Source: JAFDZV01 sp048594725 (GTDB lineage Bacteria; Bacteroidota; Ignavibacteria; OLB7). Taken from it: a stretch of 21,985 bases of DNA. Position numbers and translations under genes: made by a program. Positions 7,493 to 15,900 of this stretch are shown here, in pieces. Position 1 is the first letter of the stretch. The number at the start of each line of letters is the position of its first letter. The notes under the pieces are model-generated. The model worked only from the letters and a program-made list of their open reading frames with translations, had not been told where the DNA came from and searched no databases. The stretch is from the NCBI GenBank assembly GCA_048594725.1, contig JBMDXA010000187.1:1-21985 (forward strand), in the 5' to 3' direction.

Positions 7493-7885
7493 CTACAAGG
7501 AACCCAGCGGCTGGCGTCCCGGAAATCCCTCTTCGATGCGGTGCCAGAACTGGATGGCCGGTTCCCCGAGCATATAGCAGAGATAGACCTCCTCCCCGTT
7601 TTTTCTGATGCAGGGGAAATCGATCAGGCCGCGCTCGATATCCTTCAACTGTATCCCCTTGGTGTTCAGTTCCTGGTAGAGGCGGATCAGCTCCTCCATC
7701 TGGTCGGGGAATGCCTTCAATCCATTTGCTCCCACGCCGCCGAAATGCCGGTGCATACGGATGTCATAGCCCTTCGCGTCGAGCTGGCGCTTGAGATCGC
7801 GCATCCTAGAAATGGTCTTTATCACGTCCGGAAGCATCGATTCTGCCTCGGAGAGTGTGAAGTGAATAGCGTGGTAATAGGGCAT
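7493..7885 (-). CDS. DUF2203 family protein
   Basis: The 130-residue product matches the DUF2203 pattern. An N-terminal FTLSEAESMLPDVI segment is followed by an amphipathic helical region (about 20-85). A conserved C-terminal block then reads KGIQLKDIERGLIDFP, EEVYLCYMLGEPAIQFWH and EEGFPGRQPL. It has no signal peptide or membrane segment. The biochemical function of this family is not established. The gene stands alone between the twin-hairpin spacer and the propeller gene. No Shine-Dalgarno sequence precedes the ATG, and a possible Bacteroidota-type promoter lies about 36-68 bp upstream. Confidence 0.88.
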   Translation of the reverse strand: MPYYHAIHFTLSEAESMLPDVIKTISRMRDLKRQLDAKGYDIRMHRHFGGVGANGLKAFPDQMEELIRLYQELNTKGIQLKDIERGLIDFPCIRKNGEEVYLCYMLGEPAIQFWHRIEEGFPGRQPLGSL

Positions 7886-7920
7886 AGAAAAACCGTGTTA
7901 GGCGTCCGAGCGTGTGAAAT

Positions 7921-7953
7921 CGAACATACGGCGGGGGGAAGGTTTCATGCAAA
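7921..7953 (-). promoter_or_regulatory. Possible Bacteroidota-type promoter of the DUF2203 gene
   Basis: On the minus strand TTTG (7950-7953) is followed after 21 nt by TATGTTCG (7921-7928). This is one mismatch from the TAnnTTTG -7 element of Bacteroidota housekeeping promoters. It would give a leader of about 30 nt. Confidence 0.35.
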
Positions 7954-8061
7954 TGGTGGCGGGTATGGCTGATCTGCACGCGGGGGCCTCCGCATCGGAT
8001 GCGGCGGCGTACCTTGGAACCGGCCGGCAGAGAGCCGGGCGTGCATCGGGGAGCGAACGGA

Positions 8062-8097
8062 GGGGAGCATGCGATCGATGAATCGGCGATGCTCCCC
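8062..8097 (-). terminator. Hairpin downstream of the propeller gene
   Basis: A perfect 9-bp stem (GGGGAGCAT at 8062-8070, ATGCTCCCC at 8089-8097) with an 18-nt loop lies 29 bp past the minus-strand stop codon. No T-run follows, so the terminator role is tentative. Confidence 0.4.
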
Positions 8098-8126
8098 CGC
8101 GTCCGGTACGGCTCGCTCCGGAGTTG

Positions 8127-9746
8127 TTATCGTGCCACGATCACCGGCCGCACAACCGGCGCGCCGCCAGCTGTGGAGAGGTGAAGAAAATAGGTGCCGG
8201 CCGGGAGCGCATCGCTATTGAGCGGGATATCATGCTCCCCGGCCTCCAGCACGGTGTCCAGCAGAAGCGCCACTTCCCTGCCGAGAGGATCGCAGAGGCT
8301 CAGCCGTACGCTTCCCCGCGATGCGGTGCGCACATGAACCATCCCCCTGCCGGCCACCGGGTTCGGTGCCACTGCCAGCGCGGAGCCGTTCTCCGGCGTC
8401 GGCCGAACCGCCGACAGGAACGCCCTGGAGGGTGGCAGGGTGCCATCCAGCAGCACAAGCGATCTTCCGGCTCCGATCCACACTGTCCTGGTACGGTCGA
8501 TATCCACGAACGAGAGCTGATTGCTGGGCAGCCCGGAGTTGGCGGTGGTATACTCCCACCACTGCGTTCCATCATACCGCCACAGACCTCTGCTCCATGT
8601 AGCGAGCCAGGGATGGTTCTCATCGTCGAATCTGGAGGCGCCATCCACCAGCCTGGGATCGGTGATGGGAGTGGGGAGATAGGTATCATCCTCCGATCTG
8701 ATGAGCATCACCCCCCTGTTGAGCAGGATATTGCCGGCAGTATCGGCCGCGGTTGCCGTGATGAGTGAATATTCCGGCATGCCGAGCTCCGTAGCCGAAT
8801 ACTTCATCCAGTACGTTCCATCGAATCGCAGCAGGCTGTAGTACGAGCCGATCCAGACATTTCCCCGCCGGTCGACAAGGAAATTGTGAAGCTCCGCCTC
8901 GGGAAGCGGGGAGTTTTTTGGAGTATAGTGCCACCATCTGCTTCCGTCGAATCGCGCCAGCATGCTGGAGCCTGTAATCCAGATATTGCCGAGCGCATCC
9001 CCCTGGATGCTGCTGAAGTTGCGGGGATTGCTCCAGTGGATGGCCTGGATGAGCTCCCTGGAAAATCCCGTGCTGCTGTCCGGTTCCGAAAAGAGCGTCC
9101 AGACCGAATCGCGCTTCCGCACCATGAAACTCCTTCCGCCTCTGAAGATCGCCCAGACGTTGCCGCCGGCATCCAGCGCCAGCCCGGCAATGCCGTATGG
9201 TTTCAGACTGTCCACATACGGCCACCGCTCCGAGGTCCAGGTGGTGCCGTCGAACCGGTAGAGATTCTTCACGTCGGCCAGCCAGGCCACTCCCTTCTCG
9301 CGGTCCAGGACAAAGGCGTTGACGCCGCTGGACGTCAATGGAGAATTCGTCTTGTCGTACACCCGCCACGCGCTATGCTGTTCGGCAAGGATCAGCGAGA
9401 CGGTATCGCGCGTGATATCGGGACCGTTCTTCGCCTCGATGATGATATCGTGCGTGTCGATCTTCTTCGGTCCCGCCACCGCTATCGTCAGAATGGCCGA
9501 TCGGGTGAACGGAGGATTGAGATACTCCGGAGCGATGGAGATGGATGCCGACGGTAGAGTGGGGCAGTATGCGCTCAGGAAGACGGAAGCCTTGAAACCG
9601 GCGGCCGGAGTGACCGTGATGGAGAACGATGTGGTTGAGTCGAGGGTCTTCTGGCGCGGAGAGGCGCTCACCGAAAAGTTCTGCGCGTGGGCGGTCAGAG
9701 CCCCCATCGCCAGAAGCATCGGCAGCAGTAGCGAAATACGCTTCAT
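8127..9746 (-). CDS. Exported beta-propeller protein with T9SS type A sorting domain
   Basis: The 539-residue product starts with a signal peptide (MKRISLLLPMLLAMGALTAHA, cleavage near residue 21). A beta-sandwich-like region (about 25-125) follows, then repeated blades of the two-component-regulator-propeller type (about 130-440). Recurrent motifs are LYRFDGTTW, GNVWAIF, GNIWITGSSMLARFDGSRWW, GNVWIGSYYSLLRFDGTYW and GLWRYDGTQWW. The C-terminal 80 residues (VAPNPVAGRG, DPLGREV, LPAGTYFLHL) form a type IX secretion type A sorting domain. The protein is therefore predicted to cross the outer membrane by T9SS and be attached to or released from the surface. Its ligand is unknown. AAGGA lies 7 nt before the ATG and supports this start. 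It lacks the histidine kinase or transmembrane part of hybrid sensors, so it is probably a stand-alone secreted propeller. Confidence 0.9.
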   Translation of the reverse strand: MKRISLLLPMLLAMGALTAHAQNFSVSASPRQKTLDSTTSFSITVTPAAGFKASVFLSAYCPTLPSASISIAPEYLNPPFTRSAILTIAVAGPKKIDTHDIIIEAKNGPDITRDTVSLILAEQHSAWRVYDKTNSPLTSSGVNAFVLDREKGVAWLADVKNLYRFDGTTWTSERWPYVDSLKPYGIAGLALDAGGNVWAIFRGGRSFMVRKRDSVWTLFSEPDSSTGFSRELIQAIHWSNPRNFSSIQGDALGNIWITGSSMLARFDGSRWWHYTPKNSPLPEAELHNFLVDRRGNVWIGSYYSLLRFDGTYWMKYSATELGMPEYSLITATAADTAGNILLNRGVMLIRSEDDTYLPTPITDPRLVDGASRFDDENHPWLATWSRGLWRYDGTQWWEYTTANSGLPSNQLSFVDIDRTRTVWIGAGRSLVLLDGTLPPSRAFLSAVRPTPENGSALAVAPNPVAGRGMVHVRTASRGSVRLSLCDPLGREVALLLDTVLEAGEHDIPLNSDALPAGTYFLHLSTAGGAPVVRPVIVAR

Positions 9747-9898
9747 GGAGAGTTCCTTCTACGAAGTTTGGAGAGAACTTGTGAGCGATTTCCTCTTTGC
9801 GCCGGTAAAGAGGCGGGATAATGATGCGGGCGTCTGCTATCACCGGAGGTGATGGCCCGCCCGGAGGGTATCGCGAACGCCCCCCTCCACAAGCAGGC

Positions 9899-9932
9899 AG
9901 GGCCGCGTTCGCAGTATCACGGACGCGGCCCT
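9899..9932 (-). terminator. Probable terminator hairpin of the 9970-11214 gene
   Basis: A perfect 10-bp GC-rich stem (AGGGCCGCGT at 9899-9908, ACGCGGCCCT at 9923-9932) with a 14-nt loop lies 37 bp beyond the stop codon. No clear T-run follows on the minus strand. Confidence 0.5.
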
Positions 9933-9969
9933 TGCGGGATTGTAACTCTGTTGTGCTGTCGCCCGGGGG

Positions 9970-11214
9970 TCAGGGCATGCTCAGGCTGGCCTCGTCGCGG
10001 GTGATGACGAACTGTACCCGCGCCATCGCCGCATAGCGCGAGGAGCCGTAATCTCTGGTCAGGCGCTCATAATAGTCCTGGGCGCGTGCGGTCTCCTTGT
10101 TGCTGTAGGCCACCGTCAGACGGTCGTACAGGAGCATCGAGGTGACGTTGGGGTCCTGATGCTCGTCGATCGCCTGCGCCACATATTCCTGGTAGACCGA
10201 ATCCGGCTCGCCGGTCCGCTCTATCGTCAGGTTGATGAGCCTGGGGTTGATCGACCAGAGGGGGGAGGCCGGGGGAATGGTCGCGATGGCCGACTTCGCG
10301 ATGGCCGGGCGGATATCCTTGGCCGCGCCGAGCGTTCCCATATCCAGGTAGCTTACCAGCAGCATCGAACGCAGGAGGGTATCCTGCTCCATCGCAAGCC
10401 GCTGCGCAATCTTGTTCAATTCGCCGCGCCAGTTGTAGGAGAACTCGTTGATGCTCCGTCCGGCAATGCGGTTGGCGGTGAGCGCCTGCTGGTACTTCTC
10501 CCTGCGCTGGACAATATCGCCATAGAGCTTCGCCATCACGCCGAGCGTGGAATCGCTGAACACCACCGAGGTCTTCGCCTTGGAGCGCACCAGCGACGCG
10601 GTGTCGAGCGTGATGGTGATCTTCCCATCCTCCGCATAGGCTATCGAACGATATCCCTCGTTGCCGTCGAACTGGTAGCCGGCGGAACCGGGAGCGTTCA
10701 CCGGACCCAGCTCGATAAGACCGGCCAGCTGATAGGTGATGGAGGGGGCGCTGGTAGAGATCACCACCGTATACCGTCCATCCTCTCCCTTGGTCATCAT
10801 GGGCGCATCGTAGAAGGAGTAGCCGTTGAAATCTCCCACCACTCTGATGCTGTCCAGCGTCTTGCGGTAGCTGTACGGCTGCAACTGCACGATGATGGAG
10901 GTCTGCGTGCTATCGGTAAGAAGCGTTCCGAGCGTATAGGGGGCGTGATCGACGCCACAATACTGGAGCAGCACAAAGCCCCTCTCGTCGGTCGGAAGCG
11001 AGTAGCTCCCGTCCTCGGCCACCTCCACCGTCGTGATAGGATGCAGGCGGTTCGGACGGGTAAGGCTCACCTGCGCCTTCGGCATCGGCTTGCCGTCCTG
11101 ATCCAGCACCTTGCCCTCGATCATCGCCTTCTGCTGCGCCATCGCCTGGTTTGCCAGGAGATCGCTTCCCAGAAGCATTCCGCATGTTATAAGGAAGAGT
11201 ATTGCGTATTTCAT
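9970..11214 (-). CDS. Exported carboxypeptidase-regulatory-like protein, apparently lacking a thioredoxin domain
   Basis: The 414-residue product begins with a signal peptide (MKYAILFLITCGMLLGSDLL, processed near AMAQ). A carboxypeptidase regulatory-like beta-sandwich follows (about 30-115: IEGKVLDQDGKPMPKAQVSL). Next is a segment like an E-set/AMPK glycogen-binding fold (VVGDFNGYSFYDAPM, GRYTVVI, about 125-220) and a helical region (about 240-410) ending in YYERLTRDYGSSRYAAMARVQF. From general knowledge, this last segment resembles the part just before the thioredoxin domain in periplasmic TlpA-type proteins of related bacteria. Here the frame stops at once, and no thioredoxin CxxC motif occurs in the next frame downstream. 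The frame opens at 11244, but the internal ATG at 11214 is preferred, because it starts the signal peptide and has AGGA 10 nt upstream. The function is unknown; a periplasmic location is likely. Confidence 0.75.
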   Translation of the reverse strand: MKYAILFLITCGMLLGSDLLANQAMAQQKAMIEGKVLDQDGKPMPKAQVSLTRPNRLHPITTVEVAEDGSYSLPTDERGFVLLQYCGVDHAPYTLGTLLTDSTQTSIIVQLQPYSYRKTLDSIRVVGDFNGYSFYDAPMMTKGEDGRYTVVISTSAPSITYQLAGLIELGPVNAPGSAGYQFDGNEGYRSIAYAEDGKITITLDTASLVRSKAKTSVVFSDSTLGVMAKLYGDIVQRREKYQQALTANRIAGRSINEFSYNWRGELNKIAQRLAMEQDTLLRSMLLVSYLDMGTLGAAKDIRPAIAKSAIATIPPASPLWSINPRLINLTIERTGEPDSVYQEYVAQAIDEHQDPNVTSMLLYDRLTVAYSNKETARAQDYYERLTRDYGSSRYAAMARVQFVITRDEASLSMP

Positions 11215-11652
11215 AAGTCTTGCGTCCTGCATAAGTCCCGACACTTGCCTCTACACGTAATCCTCGTCTGCTCGTTACACTCTCAAGTGCGAATCAGGTT
11301 TAACGGGTTCCCCCACCGGGAGCGATATCAACGAGCCAGACGATACTGTTCATTCATCTGAAAGTGGAATCATCACTTTCCATGCCAGATTTAAAAGGGC
11401 GCGATTTGAGAGAATTTCGCAGGAAATTGAAGCTAATGAGCCGAAAAAGTGTGGCGGGCTCGAGGGGGATACGGATTGCAGGAAGGGCCCCGGCCTTGCA
11501 GCGCAGGGGGCAATATGCCTGCTGTGGCCGATATGTTCCAATCGGTACCAGACAGCCCGGAGGGGCCGGAGGAAACGTCTGCATCGTGCGGGGAGGTGAC
11601 TGCACCAGACCCGCACGATATCAATCAACTGCCGCTCAACGGTTGTAGCTCA
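11215..11652. other. Intergenic region without a supported gene
   Basis: The short frames here overlap one another and show no family features. A 7-bp perfect hairpin (GAAAGTG at 11360-11366, CACTTTC at 11374-11380) lies in it, without a T-run. The promoter of the 9970-11214 gene must be here, but no clear box was seen. Confidence 0.55.
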
Positions 11653-12399
11653 TCATGCCGGAGTGCCGCCGGAGATGGCCGCCAGATACCGCCGCACGGT
11701 ATCGCTCAGGCCGAACTCCAGCGCATCGGCGATAAGAGCGTGCCCTATCGAGACCTCCAGCACCCCCGGCACGGCAGCGGCAAAGGGGGGAAGGTTGTCG
11801 CGGTTGAGGTCGTGCCCGGCGTTGATGCCGAGCCCCAGCTCCGAGGCGCGCCGGGCGGCGGCGGCGTAGCGCTCCAGCTCGGCGGCCGGGTCCCCTGCTG
11901 CGAACGCGGCCGCGTAGGGCTCGGTATACAGCTCTATCCTGTCGGCGCCGATGGCGGCCACCTCTTCGAACAGGTCGGGCTCGGGGTCCATGAACAGACT
12001 TACCCTGCAGCCGAGATCATGCAGTTCGGTGATAACCGGTTTCAGGCGCTCCCGTTCCCCTCTGCTGCGGAGGTTCCAGCCATGATTGCTGGTGAACGCT
12101 TCCGGGGAGTCGGGCACGAGCGTGCACTGGGTTGGGCGGAGCGTGCGGGCGTACTCCATGTACTCGTAGAAGGGGTTCCCCTCGATGTTGTATTCCGATC
12201 CCGGACGTGCCGCTACCAGTTCGGCCAGCTGGTAGACATCCTCCGGGCGGATATGCCGCGCATCGGGACGCGGATGCACCGTAATGCCGTGCGCCCCCGC
12301 GTCCAGGCAGATCCTGGAGAGATAGGCAACATCCGGGATGTTGATGGTCCGCGTGTTCCGCAGCGTTGCGATCTTGTTGACGTTGACACTCAGCTTCAT
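11653..12399 (-). CDS. pdxJ: Pyridoxine 5'-phosphate synthase PdxJ
   Basis: The 248-residue TIM-barrel enzyme condenses 1-deoxy-D-xylulose 5-phosphate with 3-amino-2-oxopropyl phosphate in the last ring-forming step of DXP-dependent vitamin B6 synthesis. Family motifs appear in order: LSVNVNKIATLRNTR (3-17), DAGAHGITVHPRPDARHI (33-50), EYNIEGNPF, QCTLVPDSPEAFTSNHGW, VSLFMDPEPDLFEEVAAIGA, GLGINAGHDLNRDNLPPFA and EVSIGHALIADALEFGL. The NVNK sequence replaces the NIDH of the E. coli enzyme; to my knowledge this variant is found in Bacteroidota/Chlorobiota members. Length is normal. There is no Shine-Dalgarno sequence, and a possible -7 promoter box ends only 4 nt before the ATG. No other B6 gene is nearby. 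Confidence 0.96.
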   Translation of the reverse strand: MKLSVNVNKIATLRNTRTINIPDVAYLSRICLDAGAHGITVHPRPDARHIRPEDVYQLAELVAARPGSEYNIEGNPFYEYMEYARTLRPTQCTLVPDSPEAFTSNHGWNLRSRGERERLKPVITELHDLGCRVSLFMDPEPDLFEEVAAIGADRIELYTEPYAAAFAAGDPAAELERYAAAARRASELGLGINAGHDLNRDNLPPFAAAVPGVLEVSIGHALIADALEFGLSDTVRRYLAAISGGTPA

Positions 12400-12403
12400 A
12401 CCG

Positions 12404-12411
12404 CGAATATA
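12404..12411 (-). promoter_or_regulatory. Possible -7 element directly before pdxJ
   Basis: On the minus strand TATATTCG, one mismatch from TAnnTTTG, ends 4 nt before the pdxJ ATG. If used, transcription would start at or next to the start codon (leaderless mRNA). It lies in a direct repeat, ATTCGCG-TAT-ATTCGCG. No clear -33 TTTG was found. Confidence 0.25.
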
Positions 12412-12806
12412 CGCGAATCTTGGCCGGCGGGAGCGAGGTGGCAGTGCGGGATTCGAAACGTTGATCTGAAATCTTCACGAATGATGACTGTTGTGCGGGA
12501 TGAACTGGCGGGATGGAATTGACAGGCTGGGGCAATAAAGAGGAAGAGATGAAGAGATGGGATGGATAGGATAAGATGCGGAGAGGAATCGATGGGGCGA
12601 TGCAATGATTTCAGAGAGGGTCAGAATGATAGAAGAGAAATAGAAGAGAAAAGGATGGAAGAGAAGAGTAAAGTAACGATGATGATAATGATAATGATGA
12701 GAGGCAGGGCAACTGGATGCAACGCCCGCCGGCAATTGCCATCGATCCTCATGCGATAACCGCAGCAACCATTTTCCCCTCGTTCACTCCCCGGCCCCGG
12801 ACTTCG
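12412..12806. other. Gene-free region with strong purine strand bias
   Basis: No supported gene. From about 12520 to 12712 the plus strand is strongly purine-rich with short imperfect repeats, including two tandem copies of the 11-mer ATAGAAGAGAA and a run of GATGAT/GATAAT triplets. Frames across it only read low-complexity sequence. Confidence 0.6.
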
Positions 12807-12854
12807 TCAATCGAAAATCCCTTCTCCCAATCGAAAATCCAAAATCTAAAATCG
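12807..12854 (+). repeat. CAATCG/AAAATCC heptad array beside a terminator
   Basis: The units are TCAATCG, AAAATCC, a 6-nt spacer, CCAATCG, AAAATCC, AAAATCT and AAAATCG. The array adjoins the terminator of the minus-strand choice-of-anchor gene. Two exact copies of CAATCGAAAATCC are at 12808 and 12828. Confidence 0.85.
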
Positions 12855-12860
12855 AAAATA

Positions 12861-12886
12861 AAAAGGGCCCGTCTCCGGGCCCTTTT
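12861..12886 (-). terminator. Strong intrinsic terminator of the choice-of-anchor gene
   Basis: A perfect 11-bp stem (AAAAGGGCCCG at 12861-12871, CGGGCCCTTTT at 12876-12886) has a 4-nt loop. On the minus strand it runs into TTTTTATTTT, 24 bp after the stop codon. Confidence 0.88.
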
Positions 12887-12909
12887 GTCTTGTCGTCCTG
12901 CGGAGCGGG

Positions 12910-15900
12910 TTAGCGCACCACCTGCATCGTGCGGCTGAGGGTCTGGCCGCCTGCGGTCAGGCGGTAGATGTAGGTGCCGTTTGCCAGGGTGCTCACATCC
13001 AGGCGGGTGATCTGCTCGCCCGCGGTGCGGTTGCCGGCATCCAGAACCCGTACCAGCCGTCCCTGCGCATCGTACAGTGCAAGCTCCACCTGCCCGGCCT
13101 CGGCCAGACCGTAGCGGATCTCCACGCTGTGCTGCGCGGGGTTCGGAGCGCTCTGGGCCAGCGTCATGCCGTTGGCCGTTGACACCGCTCCCACGCTGCT
13201 GGTGGAGAGGTTCTCCAGTCCGCCGGCCATGCCCACGCCATCCTCGATCACTCCCTGGCGTCCCGGAATCATCACATTCGGGTCGTTCGGGTTCCGGGTC
13301 TTCGACGAAGCGTTGATCGGCACCGAGACCGGGCCGTTGGTCATATTGCCGGCGAACTCCAGGCTTGCGGCCAGGGTGCCCGGCGCCACCGCCACATAGG
13401 TCAGCTCCAGAAGTTCCGTCTGTCCCGGTGCCAGTGTCAGGCGGGGCATCTTGCCAGCCGTGAACGCGTCGCGATCCGGTCCGGAGATCTCCGGCTGCTC
13501 CAGTTCCACCGTCATGGTGCCGGTGTTGGAGATCGAGACCATCTTGCGCTGGTACTTGCCAACCGTCGTCATCGGGAAGGTGATCGCCGTCGGGTTCACC
13601 TGCACGGTGCGGGTTCCGGCCTGGCCGGTCAGCTCCGCGGTGAGGGTCTTCAGGTCCGTGGTGCTCACCGTGAGCGTGGCCGTGCGCGTGCCGGGGGTCC
13701 CGTTGGCGGCCGGAGCGAAGACGATACCAACCGGCAGTTCCTCTCCCGGCATCAGCATCTTCGGAAGCGCCGGCCATGCGTTGTCCGGATCTTCCGTGAA
13801 TTCGGCCGCATCGGTTCCATCGATCATCATGGACGCTATCGATACCGGCGTGGAGCCGGTGTTGATGAGGCTCGCCATGTTGTGCTTCTGCTCGTTTGCG
13901 CCGCCCCCGATAAGCGCCTCGCCGAAGTCGGCTCCGGCAATCTGCAGACCGGAGCCGCCGCCGCCGTACAGGTTCAGGTAGAACTCGCCACGGTTGTCGA
14001 TTCCAGGATACTGCACGTTCACATCGTTGGTGCGCAGCCGGATGGTTGCGCGGCGCGATCCCTGCCGTACCGGGGAGAAGCTGAAGGTAAGATCGGCCTT
14101 CTCTCCCGGCTTGATCACCAGGTTGTTGGTGGAGTCGGTGCTTCCGGCGGAGACCACCGCGAACTCCTCGATGTCGCCGCCGGTGATCCTGAGGTCCTCC
14201 TTGGAGATCCGCAGATCGCACCGTCCGGTGTTGAACACCGAGAGCGTGGAGAACGACGTGGCGCCCACGCCGGTTTCCGGGAAGACCACATGGCGCAGGC
14301 GATTGCCGGCCAGATCCCCCGACATCCGCGAGCCGGAGGCGCGCCCGAACAGATCGAATACGAGGAGGCCCTCCACCTGCCTGCCCGAGATATCGGTGCC
14401 GGTGATAACCTCATCATTGGTGCGCAGATAGGCGCGTGCATAGCGCTTGCCGGTCTCCCTGCCGATGAAGGTCAGATAGAGCGTACGGGTTTCACCCACA
14501 CCGAGGGTGATCGGAAGACTTACCGCATTGTTCCTGAACGGATACACGGGCGGGGCCGTGCTGAGGATATAATCGGTCGCGGGGATAAGCTGGTTTGCCT
14601 TGTCGCGCAGCAGCGGATAGGAGGGCTGCCCCTGCTTGTACGAGGTATCGGTTCTGTAGATCGCCAGCTCCTGCACCTCGAACGGCAGATTGCCGATGTT
14701 GCTCACCTCGAACGGCAGCGTAACCGGGCCGTCGTCCACGCAGCCGTAGGCATTCGAGAACACCTGCGAGCCTTCCACCAGGCGGTTCGACTGTACCGTA
14801 AAGGCTCCGCCCACCGCATCCGAATATGCCTTCAGCTGGAACGTGAAGGTCTGCGCTCCGGCGCGCACGGTCAGCACCTCCGGCGTGGTACCGATAAATT
14901 CCGGCGAGAAGGTGATCGTGGGGGTAAGCTCCTCACCGGCACCGATCTCCGCTTCGGCCGGATCTATCGAATACTGTCCCTTGCTGATCCCCTCGATCGA
15001 GAAGGTTACCCGCACCGGCGGCGACTTCGGGTTCTTGCTGGTGTTAATCACCGTGAACGGCGAGAACTTGTCGCTGCTGCGGCGGCGTACGTGGATGTTC
15101 TCCATCAGCACGGCGCCATCCTTCATATCCTCCACCCCTCCCTGATCCGGGTGCCCCACCAGGGCGAGCGACGTGCTGCCGTGGGCGGCCAGGTAATAGG
15201 TGTACTTGGCATCCTCGGTCACGATCGTCAGCCATCCAAGACGCTCACCCATCTCCGTCGGCGTGAACGTGATGACCGGGATCACCGGCTCCTTGCTGGT
15301 TGCCACGCCCCCCTTCATATCGATCGAATAATCATCGCCCTCCAGATAGATCTCGAACTTCTTCTCCCCCTCGCAGCCCAGCGCGATGGAGATCGGCGAG
15401 AACTCCACGGAGCTGTAGAGCGGAACGCTCTGATTCAGCAGAAGGCTGTCGCCGGGCTTCAGTTCGTTCTTGTTGCCAAGCTCCAGATCGCCCCGCATCA
15501 CCATGGTGCAGGGATCGAAGATATAGAGCGTGCCGGGAGGAATCGGCTCGTTGCGCGGGCTGTAGAAATTATCCGGCTTCTCGGTATTCACCGACGCTCT
15601 CCCCTTGGGACCTGGGGTGACGCTGAGGAAATTCGATTCGCCGGCTGCAAGGCCGATCGAGGCGCCGTCACCGTCGTACTCCGGATTGAGATTCTCGTAA
15701 TAGAACTCGATCTTGTTGGAGCCCTCGTACAGACGCACCTGGAAATTGCTCACCACGCCGCTATTATACCACGTTTCGATATCGAAGAAGCTGAGCACCA
15801 GGATACGGCTCCCTTCCTTTCCTACCACAGCGCCGGTGACCGCTCCCAGCACTCTGAGGTCGTCCCAGAACGGCGCGATATGAGGGATTTTTTCGAGCGT

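Noticed and set aside
11449..11652. A possible tRNA or other stable RNA downstream of pdxJ
   Set aside because: No TTCnAnnC arm, acceptor pairing or cloverleaf could be built.
12749..14221. A 490-codon minus-strand frame in a different phase from the choice-of-anchor gene
   Set aside because: Its Arg/Gly/His-rich low-complexity product is typical of an off-frame read of GC-rich coding DNA, and the main frame has clear domains.
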